In this document: positions 32,416 through 40,036 of the stretch, one piece after another
Layout of the letters: each line of letters begins with the position of its first letter
How positions within the stretch are numbered: the stretch's first letter is position 1
NCBI GenBank assembly: GCA_003486385.1
Contig: DNFT01000013.1
Coordinates: forward strand, 1-44,630
DNA length: 44,630 nt
Origin: Eubacterium sp.
GTDB taxonomy: Bacteria; Bacillota; Clostridia; Lachnospirales; Lachnospiraceae
Direction of reading: 5' to 3'
The notes under the pieces: model-generated
Database searches by the model: none
The model's input: the letters and a program-made list of their open reading frames with translations, nothing else
Told to the model about the DNA's origin: nothing
Position numbers and translations under genes: made by a program

Positions 32416-34287
32416 CTATTTAATCCTGAGGGCGCGCGTGGCGTTGAGAACCGCAAGCACCATGACACCGACATCGGCGAAGATGGCAACCCACATGTTG
32501 GCAATTCCGATTGCGCCGAGTAAAAGGCATACCAGCTTGACCGCAAGGGCAAATACGATGTTCTGTCTTACAATTGTGAGGGTTCTTGTTGAGATTCTCA
32601 TGGCAAGCGCAAGCTTTGCAGGGTCATCATCCATGAGGACAACGTCCGCAGCCTCAATGGCTGCGTCTGAGCCAAGGGCACCCATCGCAACACCGATATC
32701 AGCTCTTGAAAGAACCGGTGCATCATTGATACCGTCACCGACGAATGCAAGATTCTCCTTCGCACCCTTCTCGCCAAGAAGTCTCTCAACCTGTGCTACC
32801 TTGTCTGCCGGAAGAAGCTCACTGTGTATCTCATCAAGACCAAGCTCTGTACCCACACGCTGTGCGGTTCTGGCTGTGTCTCCCGTGAGCATTACGGTCT
32901 TTATGCCACCCGCCTTAAGACCGGCTATAGCCTCCTTTGATGTCGGCTTGACAACATCAGATATGGTAATACAGCCGGCATACACGCCATCTATCGCAAC
33001 ATACACCGCTGTTCCGTCATCATGCTCCGATGTGACAGAGGCACCGACCTTGTTCATAAGCTTGACATTACCTGCTGCAACCTTCTTTCCGTCAACCACT
33101 GCCTTTACACCGTGGCCTGCGACCTCCTCGATGCCGCTCACACGTTCAAGCTCAAGCTTATCCGCATAAGCCTTTTTAAGACTGAGGCTTATAGGATGGC
33201 TTGAACCGCTCTCAGCGTATGCAGCATAGTATAAAAGCTCATCCTGTGAAAAACCGTTCTCCGGATAATTTCCGGTGACCTCGAACACACCCTTAGTGAG
33301 TGTTCCGGTCTTATCAAACACAATGTATTTCGTGGCTGCAAGAGCCTCAAGATAGTTAGAACCCTTGACAAGGATACCGTTTGTCGAGGCACAGCCGATT
33401 CCGCCAAAGAAGCTGAGCGGAATGGAGATTACAAGTGCACACGGGCAGCTTATAACAAGGAATGTGAGCGCTCTTATAATCCATGTCTGCCATGCAGCCG
33501 GATTACCTATTATCATGTTAAAAATCGGTGGTATGAGAGCAAGAGCAAGCGCACTGTAGCATACCGCAGGAGTGTAATACTTGGCAAACTTCGTTATAAA
33601 GTTCTCTGACCTTGACTTCTTAAGACTGGAATTCTCAACAAGGTCAAGTATCTTCGACACTGTGGAATCACCGAATTCCTTTGTTGTGCGGATATGGATT
33701 GTTCCTGTGAGATTGATACATCCGCTTATAACCTCGTCGCCGCATGCGGCATCCCTTGGAACACTCTCACCTGTGAGTGCACTTGTATTGAGTGATGTAT
33801 TTCCCTCTATTATAATGCCATCAATAGGAACCTTTTCACCCGGATTTACAACTATTATGGTTCCAATCTCAACCTCATCCGGGTCAACCTTCTCAATCTG
33901 TCCATCAACAACAATATTCGCATAGTCCGGTCTGATGTCCATAAGTGCCGCAATGTTCTTTCTGCTCTTTCCGACTGCAACGCTCTGGAAAAGCTCTCCT
34001 ATCTGGTAAAAAAGCATAACCGCAACGCCCTCGCGGAACTCTCCAAGCGCAATCGCACCCACCGTGGCAACAGCCATAAGAAAATTCTCGTCAAAGACCT
34101 GTCTCTTTAATATTCCCTTCCATGCCTTCTTAAGTATATCATATCCTATAACAAAATACGGAACCATATAGAGTACGGCTGCAATCCACACGTTCAGTTC
34201 AAGGATTTTCTCAAGTACAGTTACCGCTGCAACAAGTACTGCGGCAATTATTATTCTGTATAACATAGTTTTTTGTTTTTTATTCAT
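32416..34287 (-). CDS. P1B-type heavy-metal exporting ATPase (Zn/Cd/Pb type)
   Basis: This is a 623-residue membrane pump that uses ATP to export soft divalent metals. Membrane motif SCPCALV has the ion-binding CPC at 281-283; the phosphorylation site is DKTGTLT with Asp325; also seen are TGES in the actuator, the SSHPIS His-Pro, MLTGDTARTA, and GDGINDAP. Eight hydrophobic segments fit the family. The N-terminal metal-binding domain is missing and is supplied instead by the separate 72-residue HMA protein encoded upstream. With an ArsR repressor gene it makes a metal-resistance operon. Zn2+ or Cd2+ is likelier than Cu+ because of the ArsR partner and CadA/ZntA-like sequence. Confidence 0.93.
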   Translation of the reverse strand: MNKKQKTMLYRIIIAAVLVAAVTVLEKILELNVWIAAVLYMVPYFVIGYDILKKAWKGILKRQVFDENFLMAVATVGAIALGEFREGVAVMLFYQIGELFQSVAVGKSRKNIAALMDIRPDYANIVVDGQIEKVDPDEVEIGTIIVVNPGEKVPIDGIIIEGNTSLNTSALTGESVPRDAACGDEVISGCINLTGTIHIRTTKEFGDSTVSKILDLVENSSLKKSRSENFITKFAKYYTPAVCYSALALALIPPIFNMIIGNPAAWQTWIIRALTFLVISCPCALVISIPLSFFGGIGCASTNGILVKGSNYLEALAATKYIVFDKTGTLTKGVFEVTGNYPENGFSQDELLYYAAYAESGSSHPISLSLKKAYADKLELERVSGIEEVAGHGVKAVVDGKKVAAGNVKLMNKVGASVTSEHDDGTAVYVAIDGVYAGCITISDVVKPTSKEAIAGLKAGGIKTVMLTGDTARTAQRVGTELGLDEIHSELLPADKVAQVERLLGEKGAKENLAFVGDGINDAPVLSRADIGVAMGALGSDAAIEAADVVLMDDDPAKLALAMRISTRTLTIVRQNIVFALAVKLVCLLLGAIGIANMWVAIFADVGVMVLAVLNATRALRIK

Positions 34288-34354
34288 AAAAGCCTCTTTT
34301 CTGAGCTAAAATAAAATCTATATGCCCTCTTCATCCGTAAAACAAATGCCGTAT

Positions 34355-34389
34355 AGTAAATCTGCTGCCGGCACCATGCACCGACAGCA
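34355..34389 (-). repeat. Stem-loop between HMA and ATPase genes
   Basis: GCTGCCGGCACC and complement-like GGTGC/CCGACAGC form a hairpin with an inner loop CATG. No T-run follows, so it is more likely an mRNA-processing or stability element inside the operon than a terminator. Confidence 0.45.
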
Positions 34390-34481
34390 AATATTTAAAT
34401 CAATGCCTGCGTTGACATTCTACATATTTAATAACTAAAGACGGCTCTGCAGCTTAAGCCTCCAGAACCGGCATGCCAAGC

Positions 34482-34700
34482 TTAAAGCTCAATCACGCAG
34501 TCATCTTCAACCTTCTTGCAGTTAGCGTAAGCTTCCTTCATAACCGCGTCGACATCTGCGCCATCCTCAAATTCAACCTTGAGCTTAAGTGTCATAAAGC
34601 TTAATGACGCGTCCTTAACTCCCTTAGTATTCTTAACCGCTTCCTCCATCTTAGCTGCACAATTAGGGCAGTCAACCTCTACATTGTATGTCTTCTTCAT
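34482..34700 (-). CDS. Stand-alone heavy-metal-associated (HMA) domain protein
   Basis: This is a 72-residue ferredoxin-fold metal carrier. The metal site is the DCPNCAAKM loop at residues 9-17, with two Cys in CxxC. Such domains are usually fused to the N-terminus of the P1B ATPase; here the ATPase lacks one, so this protein is probably the detached delivery domain or a metallochaperone for it. AGGAGG lies before the ATG. It lies between the ArsR and ATPase genes. Confidence 0.9.
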   Translation of the reverse strand: MKKTYNVEVDCPNCAAKMEEAVKNTKGVKDASLSFMTLKLKVEFEDGADVDAVMKEAYANCKKVEDDCVIEL

Positions 34701-34739
34701 AATAAGATCCTCCTCTTAAATTTAATATTTATAGTAATC

Positions 34740-34776
34740 ATCCGGTATACAATTTTCAAAATATCCGATACCGGAT
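34740..34776 (-). repeat. Inverted repeat between arsR and HMA genes
   Basis: ATCCGGTAT (34740-34748) is the exact complement of ATACCGGAT (34768-34776). The loop is 19 bases. It may set the relative level of the repressor and efflux genes. Confidence 0.45.
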
Positions 34777-34803
34777 TATTACATATATTACATGTGTTAT
34801 AGC

Positions 34804-35163
34804 TTATTCCTCTACATGCTCCATTCCCATGCTGAGAATGTTTCTAACATGCTCATCGTCAAGGGCGTAGAAAATTATCTTACCCTCCCTGCGGAACCTG
34901 ACCAGCTTCGCATCCTTGAGAATCCTTAGCTGGTGGCTGACCGCCGACTGTCCAAGATTCAGAAGCTGCGCAATATCATTCACACACAGCTCACTCTCAA
35001 ACAGGGCATACAGTATTCTTATTCTCGTCGAATCTCCGAATACCTTAAAAAGCTCTGCAAGGTCATACAGGTACTCATCATCCGGCTGCTGCTCCAATAC
35101 CCGCTTCACCACATCCTCATGTGCTGCCAGAAACTCACTCTGGTCTCCGATGTTGTCTGCCAT
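34804..35163 (-). CDS. ArsR/SmtB-family metal-sensing repressor
   Basis: This is a 119-residue winged-helix repressor of the SmtB/CadC/CzrA kind. The helix-turn-helix is DIAQLLNLGQSAVSHQLRIL (about 62-81), preceded by STRIRILYALFESELCVND. The C-terminal helix DDEHVRNILSMGMEHVEE carries Asp, His and Glu residues typical of the alpha5 zinc site. Binding of Zn or a similar metal should release it from its operator. It is the first gene of the operon with the HMA protein and efflux ATPase. AGGAGGAG precedes the ATG. Confidence 0.93.
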   Translation of the reverse strand: MADNIGDQSEFLAAHEDVVKRVLEQQPDDEYLYDLAELFKVFGDSTRIRILYALFESELCVNDIAQLLNLGQSAVSHQLRILKDAKLVRFRREGKIIFYALDDEHVRNILSMGMEHVEE

Positions 35164-35292
35164 CTAACTCCTCCTCTCTTCGCAAACAATTATTATGTAT
35201 CCGCAAAACACTGCTTATGAATATAGTGCGCTGCACAATTATCTATAACGATAATTTTACATATTAGTGTTTGTTCATCTGTTCATATCTTT

Positions 35293-35320
35293 ATTATATT
35301 CATATATGTTCAGATGTCAA
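35293..35320 (-). promoter_or_regulatory. Promoter of the arsR-HMA-ATPase operon
   Basis: On the minus strand TTGACA (35315-35320) and TATAAT (35293-35298) are both consensus, 16 bases apart. Around it are four TGAACA/TGAATA half-sites, two of them in the spacer, similar to SmtB/CadC-type operator half-sites. They are mostly in direct orientation, so the exact operator is unclear. Confidence 0.75.
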
Positions 35321-35356
35321 TATGTTTTTTCATTTTTTTCAATATCAGCAATTGTA

Positions 35357-35372
35357 TGCTTCAGATGTCAAA
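35357..35372 (+). repeat. Short fragment of the GTCAAAACATGC repeat
   Basis: GATGTCAAAACATGCTGT upstream of the tRNA-Pro promoter shares the core of the repeats at 31170 and 44413, but no second arm is present, so it is either a remnant or a chance match. Confidence 0.35.
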
Positions 35373-35410
35373 ACATGCTGTATTATTTATATAAAAAATT
35401 CAAAAAATAG

Positions 35411-35439
35411 TTGAAATTATTTCCATACTGTGCTAATAT
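35411..35439 (+). promoter_or_regulatory. Promoter of tRNA-Pro
   Basis: TTGAAA (35411-35416) and TAATAT (35434-35439) are 17 bases apart, ten bases before the tRNA. Confidence 0.55.
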
Positions 35440-35448
35440 ATCTATCAG

Positions 35449-35522
<74 letters not shown>

Positions 35523-35571
35523 TTGAATCAAGACATTGTGCTATAAAGTGAATACCAGCCAGAAGACCTAC

Positions 35572-35600
35572 AGCACCCCTGAGAAATCGTGGGTGTTTTT
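35572..35600 (+). terminator. Terminator of the tRNA-Pro gene
   Basis: CACCC and GGGTG enclose a 12-base loop and are followed by TTTTTT. Confidence 0.7.
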
Positions 35601-35606
35601 TCATGC

Positions 35607-35635
35607 TTGACAATATGGTATTTTTACCATATTAT
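35607..35635 (+). promoter_or_regulatory. Promoter with embedded operator for higBA
   Basis: TTGACA (35607-35612) and TATTAT (35630-35635) are 17 bases apart. The perfect palindrome AATATGGTA-TTTT-TACCATATT (35612-35633) fills the spacer and touches both boxes, the expected place for autorepression by the HigA antitoxin. Confidence 0.85.
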
Positions 35636-35666
35636 ACTTATAGAGGGACCACATCGGAGGAAATTT

Positions 35667-36023
35667 ATGAGTAACTTTAAAGCAGAATTTTACGCAACAG
35701 ATGATGGTAGTAAACCGGCAAAGGATTTCATTCTGTCACAAGATACCAAGATGAAGGCAAAATTATTGGGATTAGTTGACATTCTAGAACAGTACGGCAA
35801 TCAATTAAGAGAACCTTATAGCAAGCCATTGGATGATGGTATATTTGAACTACGTGCAAAAATAGGTTCTGATATTTCAAGGGTTATGTATTTTTTCTAT
35901 TTCGAAGGAAGAATAATATTAACAAATGGATTTGTAAAAAAGACACAGAAAACTCCACCCAGTGAAATTGCTCTTGCAAAAAAATACAGAAAAGATTTTT
36001 TAGAAAGGAATGGCAGGATATGA
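35667..36023 (+). CDS. higB: HigB-like RelE/Gp49-family toxin
   Basis: This 118-residue basic protein of the phage-derived Gp49-like/RelE superfamily is the likely mRNA interferase toxin. Family features are FKAEFYATDDGSKPAKDFI at the start, LREPYSKPLDDGIFELRAKI, SRVMYFFYFEGRIILTNGFVKK in the middle, and a C-terminal PPSEIALAKKYRKDF. The ATG at 35667 follows GGAGG by six bases. The antitoxin gene starts inside its last codons, an ATGA overlap. Expression is probably controlled through the palindrome over the promoter. Confidence 0.92.
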   Translation: MSNFKAEFYATDDGSKPAKDFILSQDTKMKAKLLGLVDILEQYGNQLREPYSKPLDDGIFELRAKIGSDISRVMYFFYFEGRIILTNGFVKKTQKTPPSEIALAKKYRKDFLERNGRI

Positions 36024-36316
36024 GTGAATTTAGAGAATTATTAAATGAACAGTTAAAAGAACCTGAATTTAAAAAAGAATGGAATGATATTCAGCCTGAA
36101 ATGGATGTAATTCGTGCAATGATTGACGCCCGTATCAAACAGAATTTAACACAAAAAGAACTGGCATCAAGAACCGGAATCGATCAGGCAGATATAAGCA
36201 GGCTTGAAAACGGAACAAGAAATCCAACATTAAAGCTTTTAAAGAAGCTTGCCGCCGGCATGGGAATGCAGTTGAAGATTGAATTTGTGCCAATGCACAC
36301 GCCATTACAAAAATAG
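36020..36316 (+). CDS. higA: HigA-like XRE-family antitoxin
   Basis: This 98-residue protein has a Cro/CI helix-turn-helix (NLTQKELASRTGIDQADISR, about residues 43-62, then LENGTRNPTLKLLKKLA). An N-terminal helical part probably binds the toxin. It should neutralise HigB and repress the shared promoter. It overlaps the toxin gene by four bases. A bidirectional terminator follows. Confidence 0.92.
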   Translation: MSEFRELLNEQLKEPEFKKEWNDIQPEMDVIRAMIDARIKQNLTQKELASRTGIDQADISRLENGTRNPTLKLLKKLAAGMGMQLKIEFVPMHTPLQK

Positions 36317-36355
36317 TAACCCACTTGTATAACCTACCTACGCAATCATTAAAAA

Positions 36356-36389
36356 CATAGGGGCAGCCGCATAACGGCTGCCCCTATTT
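36356..36389. terminator. Bidirectional terminator between higA and the GH2 gene
   Basis: ATAGGGGCAGCCG and CGGCTGCCCCTAT form a 13-base perfect stem around CATAA, flanked by A- and T-rich sequence on both sides. Confidence 0.85.
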
Positions 36390-36409
36390 CTATAACATTC
36401 TATAACAAA

Positions 36410-39400
36410 TTATTCAAACCTGAACCACTTAAGGTCGAAATTACATCCCGGCAGGAACACAAGGTTCACATCATATATTCCTTCCACATTATCAAGCTCA
36501 AAATGCCTGCAAACATAGCCATCATCGCCCGCTGCACTGCCTGCAGCATTACCTGATGCTGTGTTATCGCTCATAACGAACTCCGCAATCTGGTTAACGC
36601 TTCCTTCGTCATTGGAGAAGCGGATATGGATGGTATTCTTTTCAAGCACGGAACGTCCGCAGATTGTTATGCCATGCACTCCCTGCGAGAAGTCCATGTT
36701 CTTGTAGGTGAGCGTGACATTGTTTCCTATTCCTGTTATCGCATCACCTCCGAGCGTGTATGTGTCGCCGTACAGCGTGTCGTTATCGACAGCGAGGTTC
36801 TCGTCATAGGCTCTCTCGTACTTCTTAAAGCTGAAGCCCTTGATATTTATATCATGGTCGGCGATAAAGCTGACTGTGCAAAGACCTTTGAACCTCTTAG
36901 GAAGCTTATAGGTCTTTTCCTGATAGGTCGCCCATATCGAAGGCTTGTCATAGATTACCTTGTCCATCAGCTCTGAGCCTTCCTCACCCGGTATTCCCTT
37001 CCATATCTCGATAGGAAACGGCTTGTTGTCAAGCTCGTAGACAGGGATTGTTATCTCGTCAGAACCGTTCTTTCCGAAGTTCACCTTCTCAAAAGCAATA
37101 TATGTTCCACCCTTAGGCACAATTCCTCTGTCCTGTCCGACAGAAGGTGTCTGCTCTGCCGCCGTGTACAGTGTTCCGTATATAAATTCATAAGGATTGA
37201 ACTCAGCAAGCCCAAGCCCCTCGGCTGTGAAGCTCACCTGTGAGATAAGACTCACCTTATCCCTACCGTTCTTCACACAACAGCGGACATTGTGCTTTCC
37301 ATCTCCAAGTGCCTTTAACACCTTGTGTATTCTGAAACCTTCCTTCTGCGAAGCTGCACAACCATTTTCCGCAGCCGTGCCTGCACTTCCCCCCGATATT
37401 TCAACATCGGAAAGCTCCGCACCGTTAGAATCAACTCCCGCGTCATTCGTAACCTTCCATATAATATCCCTGTACGTCGCATTGTGCGGAAGAATCTCAG
37501 CCTCTATCTCCACCTGTCTGTTGTCCGGTCCAAGCCTGCGGCTGCCCTTTACAATCAGGCGCACATTGCGCACCGGAATTTCTTCTTCCATGTCCGTTTT
37601 ATCACTTTCTGCCGTATCTAATACATTTCCGGTGCCAGAATCACACGAAGTTTTTCCTGCTTTCCCGCAGGCACCTGAACAATCCTCCATGCATGAAATA
37701 CCTGATACCTCATTATCAGCCGCAACGGTGTTCAGTGTAACCACCTTAGTCTCCATTCCGACTGAGCTTACCTCAACTCTTATCTCACCCGGCTCTGTCT
37801 TAGCGCCAATCACTGCGAGGAGCTTTCCGGAGAACATTCTTCTGCTGTTAGTCTTGTACTGCTCAAAGTCTGCGCTGTCTCCGTTGTCCATTCCAAGAAG
37901 CCTTCCGGCACCTGTAACCTTTATATTCACGCGGTTGTTGGCATTGTCCACGGGATTACCGTCCTTGTCGACCGCACTTATGTCAATGTATGCCAGATCA
38001 CGTCCATCGGCGGCAATCTGTGTCATTTCAGGTATTACAACAAGTTCAGAAGCATCGGAAAAGCTCTTTCTTGACTCCCTTGCAATCACTGCTCCATTCT
38101 CATCATAGGCGACTGCTTCTATGGTTCCCGGCACATATTCCACCTTATAGTGCGCCAGCAGCTGCTTTCCATGCTTGTGGTCGATATCATATTTTCCGTA
38201 AGAAGTGCCATTTACAAACAGCTCAACCTGCGGTGCATTCGACGCTATTCTCACGTCAATCTCCTCTCCCTCTGAGAAATCCCAGTATGGGAAGATATGC
38301 ACCATCGGTGCCTTCCTGTAATCTGTCCACTCAGCCTGATATATGTAGTAGGTGTCCTTCTCGAAGCCCGCTGTGTCAATCTGTCCGAAGTAGGAGTTCT
38401 TCGTCTGGTACGGCGTAGGCTCACCTATGTAATCAAAGCCTGTCCACAAGAACTGTCCCATGGAAAATTCAGCGTCCCTGTCCATGGTTATGCAGTACTC
38501 ACTGTTCTTAGCTCCCCAGTTGGTCGAACAGTTGCCAAGAGCTGAACACTGCTCATCATCATCGCACAGAATCTGCTGTTCATAAGGGAACTTATATATG
38601 CCGCGGCTCTGGAGCGTGGAGGCAGTCTCACTTCCGTATATAACCCAGTCAGGATGTGCCTTATGGTGCTCCTCGTAATATTTCTCCGCATAATTATATC
38701 CGGCAAGTTTCACTATATCCGCACATTTCTGAGCATTCTCCCAAGGCATGTAGTTAGAGCCTATGGTCGCAGGAGCATTGCCCTCCGGGTCATTCGCCCT
38801 GACATAACCGACAAGTCTTCTTGTTATCTCCTGTCCATGCTCGTCGCGGTGTGTGTCATAGATTTCATTTCCTATGCTCCACATGATTACAGACACATGG
38901 TTCCTGTCGCGCCTTACCCAGCTTGCGACATCCCTCTCTGCCCAGTCGACAAAGAATCTTGCATAATCGAACTCCGTCTTAGGAAGCTCCCACATATCGA
39001 AGGCTTCGCAGTCAACTAAAAAGCCCAGCTCATCTGCAAGCTCAAGAACCTCCTTTGCCGGCATGTTGTGCGATGTACGGATTGCGTTGACCCCCATTTT
39101 TCTGAGCTTGTCAAGCTTACGCCTGAATGCGTTCACATTAAATGCTGCTCCAAGACAGCCATTGTCATGGTGCTCACACACGCCGTTTATCCTCACCTTG
39201 CGCCCGTTGAGTATGAAGCCCTTCTCAGGTGAGTACTCCTTGGTGCAGAAGCCTATCTTCTGATTTTCCTCATGTACAGTATCATCACCGACACTTACCG
39301 TTACACTGCACTCATACAGGTTCGGTTCATCTATATCCCAGATAAGAGGCTTGTCAACCTCAAGCACAAGCTCGGCATTTTTCCTGGAGCCTGCTGCGAA

Positions 39401-40033
39401 CATGCCGCCTCCCTGCGGTGAAATACGTCCGAAAGTGAACACACTGCTTCCGCCGTGCTTTAAATCAAATCCTACCTTTATATCCTCACATGGCACATCC
39501 TTACCGGAATTTTCCAGTTCTACCGTACACTTCACCTTCCATGTGCCGTCCTCATTTTTTCTCACCCTGATGTATGTACCATCAGGTACTATATGAACCT
39601 GCTCAAGGCTTGTGAAATAGACATCCCTTATTATTCCGGCTCCCGAATACCAGCGCGTGTTCGGCTCCTGATATACCGCCCTTACAACCATCTCATTCTG
39701 CCCCTCACGCACATACTCTGTGATATCTGCGTCGAAGGTCGAATATCCGTACTTCCACTCACACACCTTGCTGCCGTTGACGAACACAGTCGAGTCCATA
39801 TATACGGCACCAAAGCGCACGATAAGCTTCTTTCCGAGCTGCTCCTTTGTCAATGTAAATGACTTTCTGTACCAGCCGATGCTGCTCTCATACAGGTTGT
39901 GGGTATCATATATCAGCCAGTCATGCGGAATATCCACCGCCGTAAATTCCCCTGCAAGAGCTTCCTCATACGCAGCCCCAAGCGCTGTCTTTCTAAAGCT
40001 CCATCCATCATCCCATAAGTCTGTCCTGTTCAT
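36410..40033 (-). CDS. GH2 family glycoside hydrolase (beta-galactosidase-like), large
   Basis: This is a 1207-residue enzyme without signal peptide. Residues 1-270 hold the jelly-roll and first Ig-like domain (VDIPHDWLIYDTHN, NTRWYSGAGIIRDVYF). Residues 270-600 are the TIM barrel with acid/base Glu390 (SVIMWSIGNEIYDTH) and nucleophile Glu469 (VIYGSETAS). A DUF4982-like domain (about 600-690) and a GH2 C-terminal domain (about 690-780) follow. Then comes a Cys-rich linker (CMEDCSGACGKAGKTSC) and a bacterial Ig-like segment (about 830-900). The last 280 residues look like carbohydrate-binding beta-sandwich modules. It starts three bases after the GH31 stop, with GGAGAG inside the GH31 gene, so the two are coupled. 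The substrate is likely a beta-galactoside or beta-glucuronide-type oligosaccharide; not determinable here. Confidence 0.92.
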   Translation of the reverse strand: MNRTDLWDDGWSFRKTALGAAYEEALAGEFTAVDIPHDWLIYDTHNLYESSIGWYRKSFTLTKEQLGKKLIVRFGAVYMDSTVFVNGSKVCEWKYGYSTFDADITEYVREGQNEMVVRAVYQEPNTRWYSGAGIIRDVYFTSLEQVHIVPDGTYIRVRKNEDGTWKVKCTVELENSGKDVPCEDIKVGFDLKHGGSSVFTFGRISPQGGGMFAAGSRKNAELVLEVDKPLIWDIDEPNLYECSVTVSVGDDTVHEENQKIGFCTKEYSPEKGFILNGRKVRINGVCEHHDNGCLGAAFNVNAFRRKLDKLRKMGVNAIRTSHNMPAKEVLELADELGFLVDCEAFDMWELPKTEFDYARFFVDWAERDVASWVRRDRNHVSVIMWSIGNEIYDTHRDEHGQEITRRLVGYVRANDPEGNAPATIGSNYMPWENAQKCADIVKLAGYNYAEKYYEEHHKAHPDWVIYGSETASTLQSRGIYKFPYEQQILCDDDEQCSALGNCSTNWGAKNSEYCITMDRDAEFSMGQFLWTGFDYIGEPTPYQTKNSYFGQIDTAGFEKDTYYIYQAEWTDYRKAPMVHIFPYWDFSEGEEIDVRIASNAPQVELFVNGTSYGKYDIDHKHGKQLLAHYKVEYVPGTIEAVAYDENGAVIARESRKSFSDASELVVIPEMTQIAADGRDLAYIDISAVDKDGNPVDNANNRVNIKVTGAGRLLGMDNGDSADFEQYKTNSRRMFSGKLLAVIGAKTEPGEIRVEVSSVGMETKVVTLNTVAADNEVSGISCMEDCSGACGKAGKTSCDSGTGNVLDTAESDKTDMEEEIPVRNVRLIVKGSRRLGPDNRQVEIEAEILPHNATYRDIIWKVTNDAGVDSNGAELSDVEISGGSAGTAAENGCAASQKEGFRIHKVLKALGDGKHNVRCCVKNGRDKVSLISQVSFTAEGLGLAEFNPYEFIYGTLYTAAEQTPSVGQDRGIVPKGGTYIAFEKVNFGKNGSDEITIPVYELDNKPFPIEIWKGIPGEEGSELMDKVIYDKPSIWATYQEKTYKLPKRFKGLCTVSFIADHDINIKGFSFKKYERAYDENLAVDNDTLYGDTYTLGGDAITGIGNNVTLTYKNMDFSQGVHGITICGRSVLEKNTIHIRFSNDEGSVNQIAEFVMSDNTASGNAAGSAAGDDGYVCRHFELDNVEGIYDVNLVFLPGCNFDLKWFRFE

Positions 40034-40036
40034 AGA

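Noticed and set aside
35268..35330. Perfect inverted SmtB-type operator before arsR
   Set aside because: The half-sites TGAACA/TGAATA are mostly direct repeats; only CATATATG is palindromic, so no clean 12-2-12 dyad could be claimed.
35523..36409. Integrative element after tRNA-Pro
   Set aside because: There is no integrase or excisionase, and no repeat of the tRNA 3' end was seen downstream; a small islet remains possible but not a full element.
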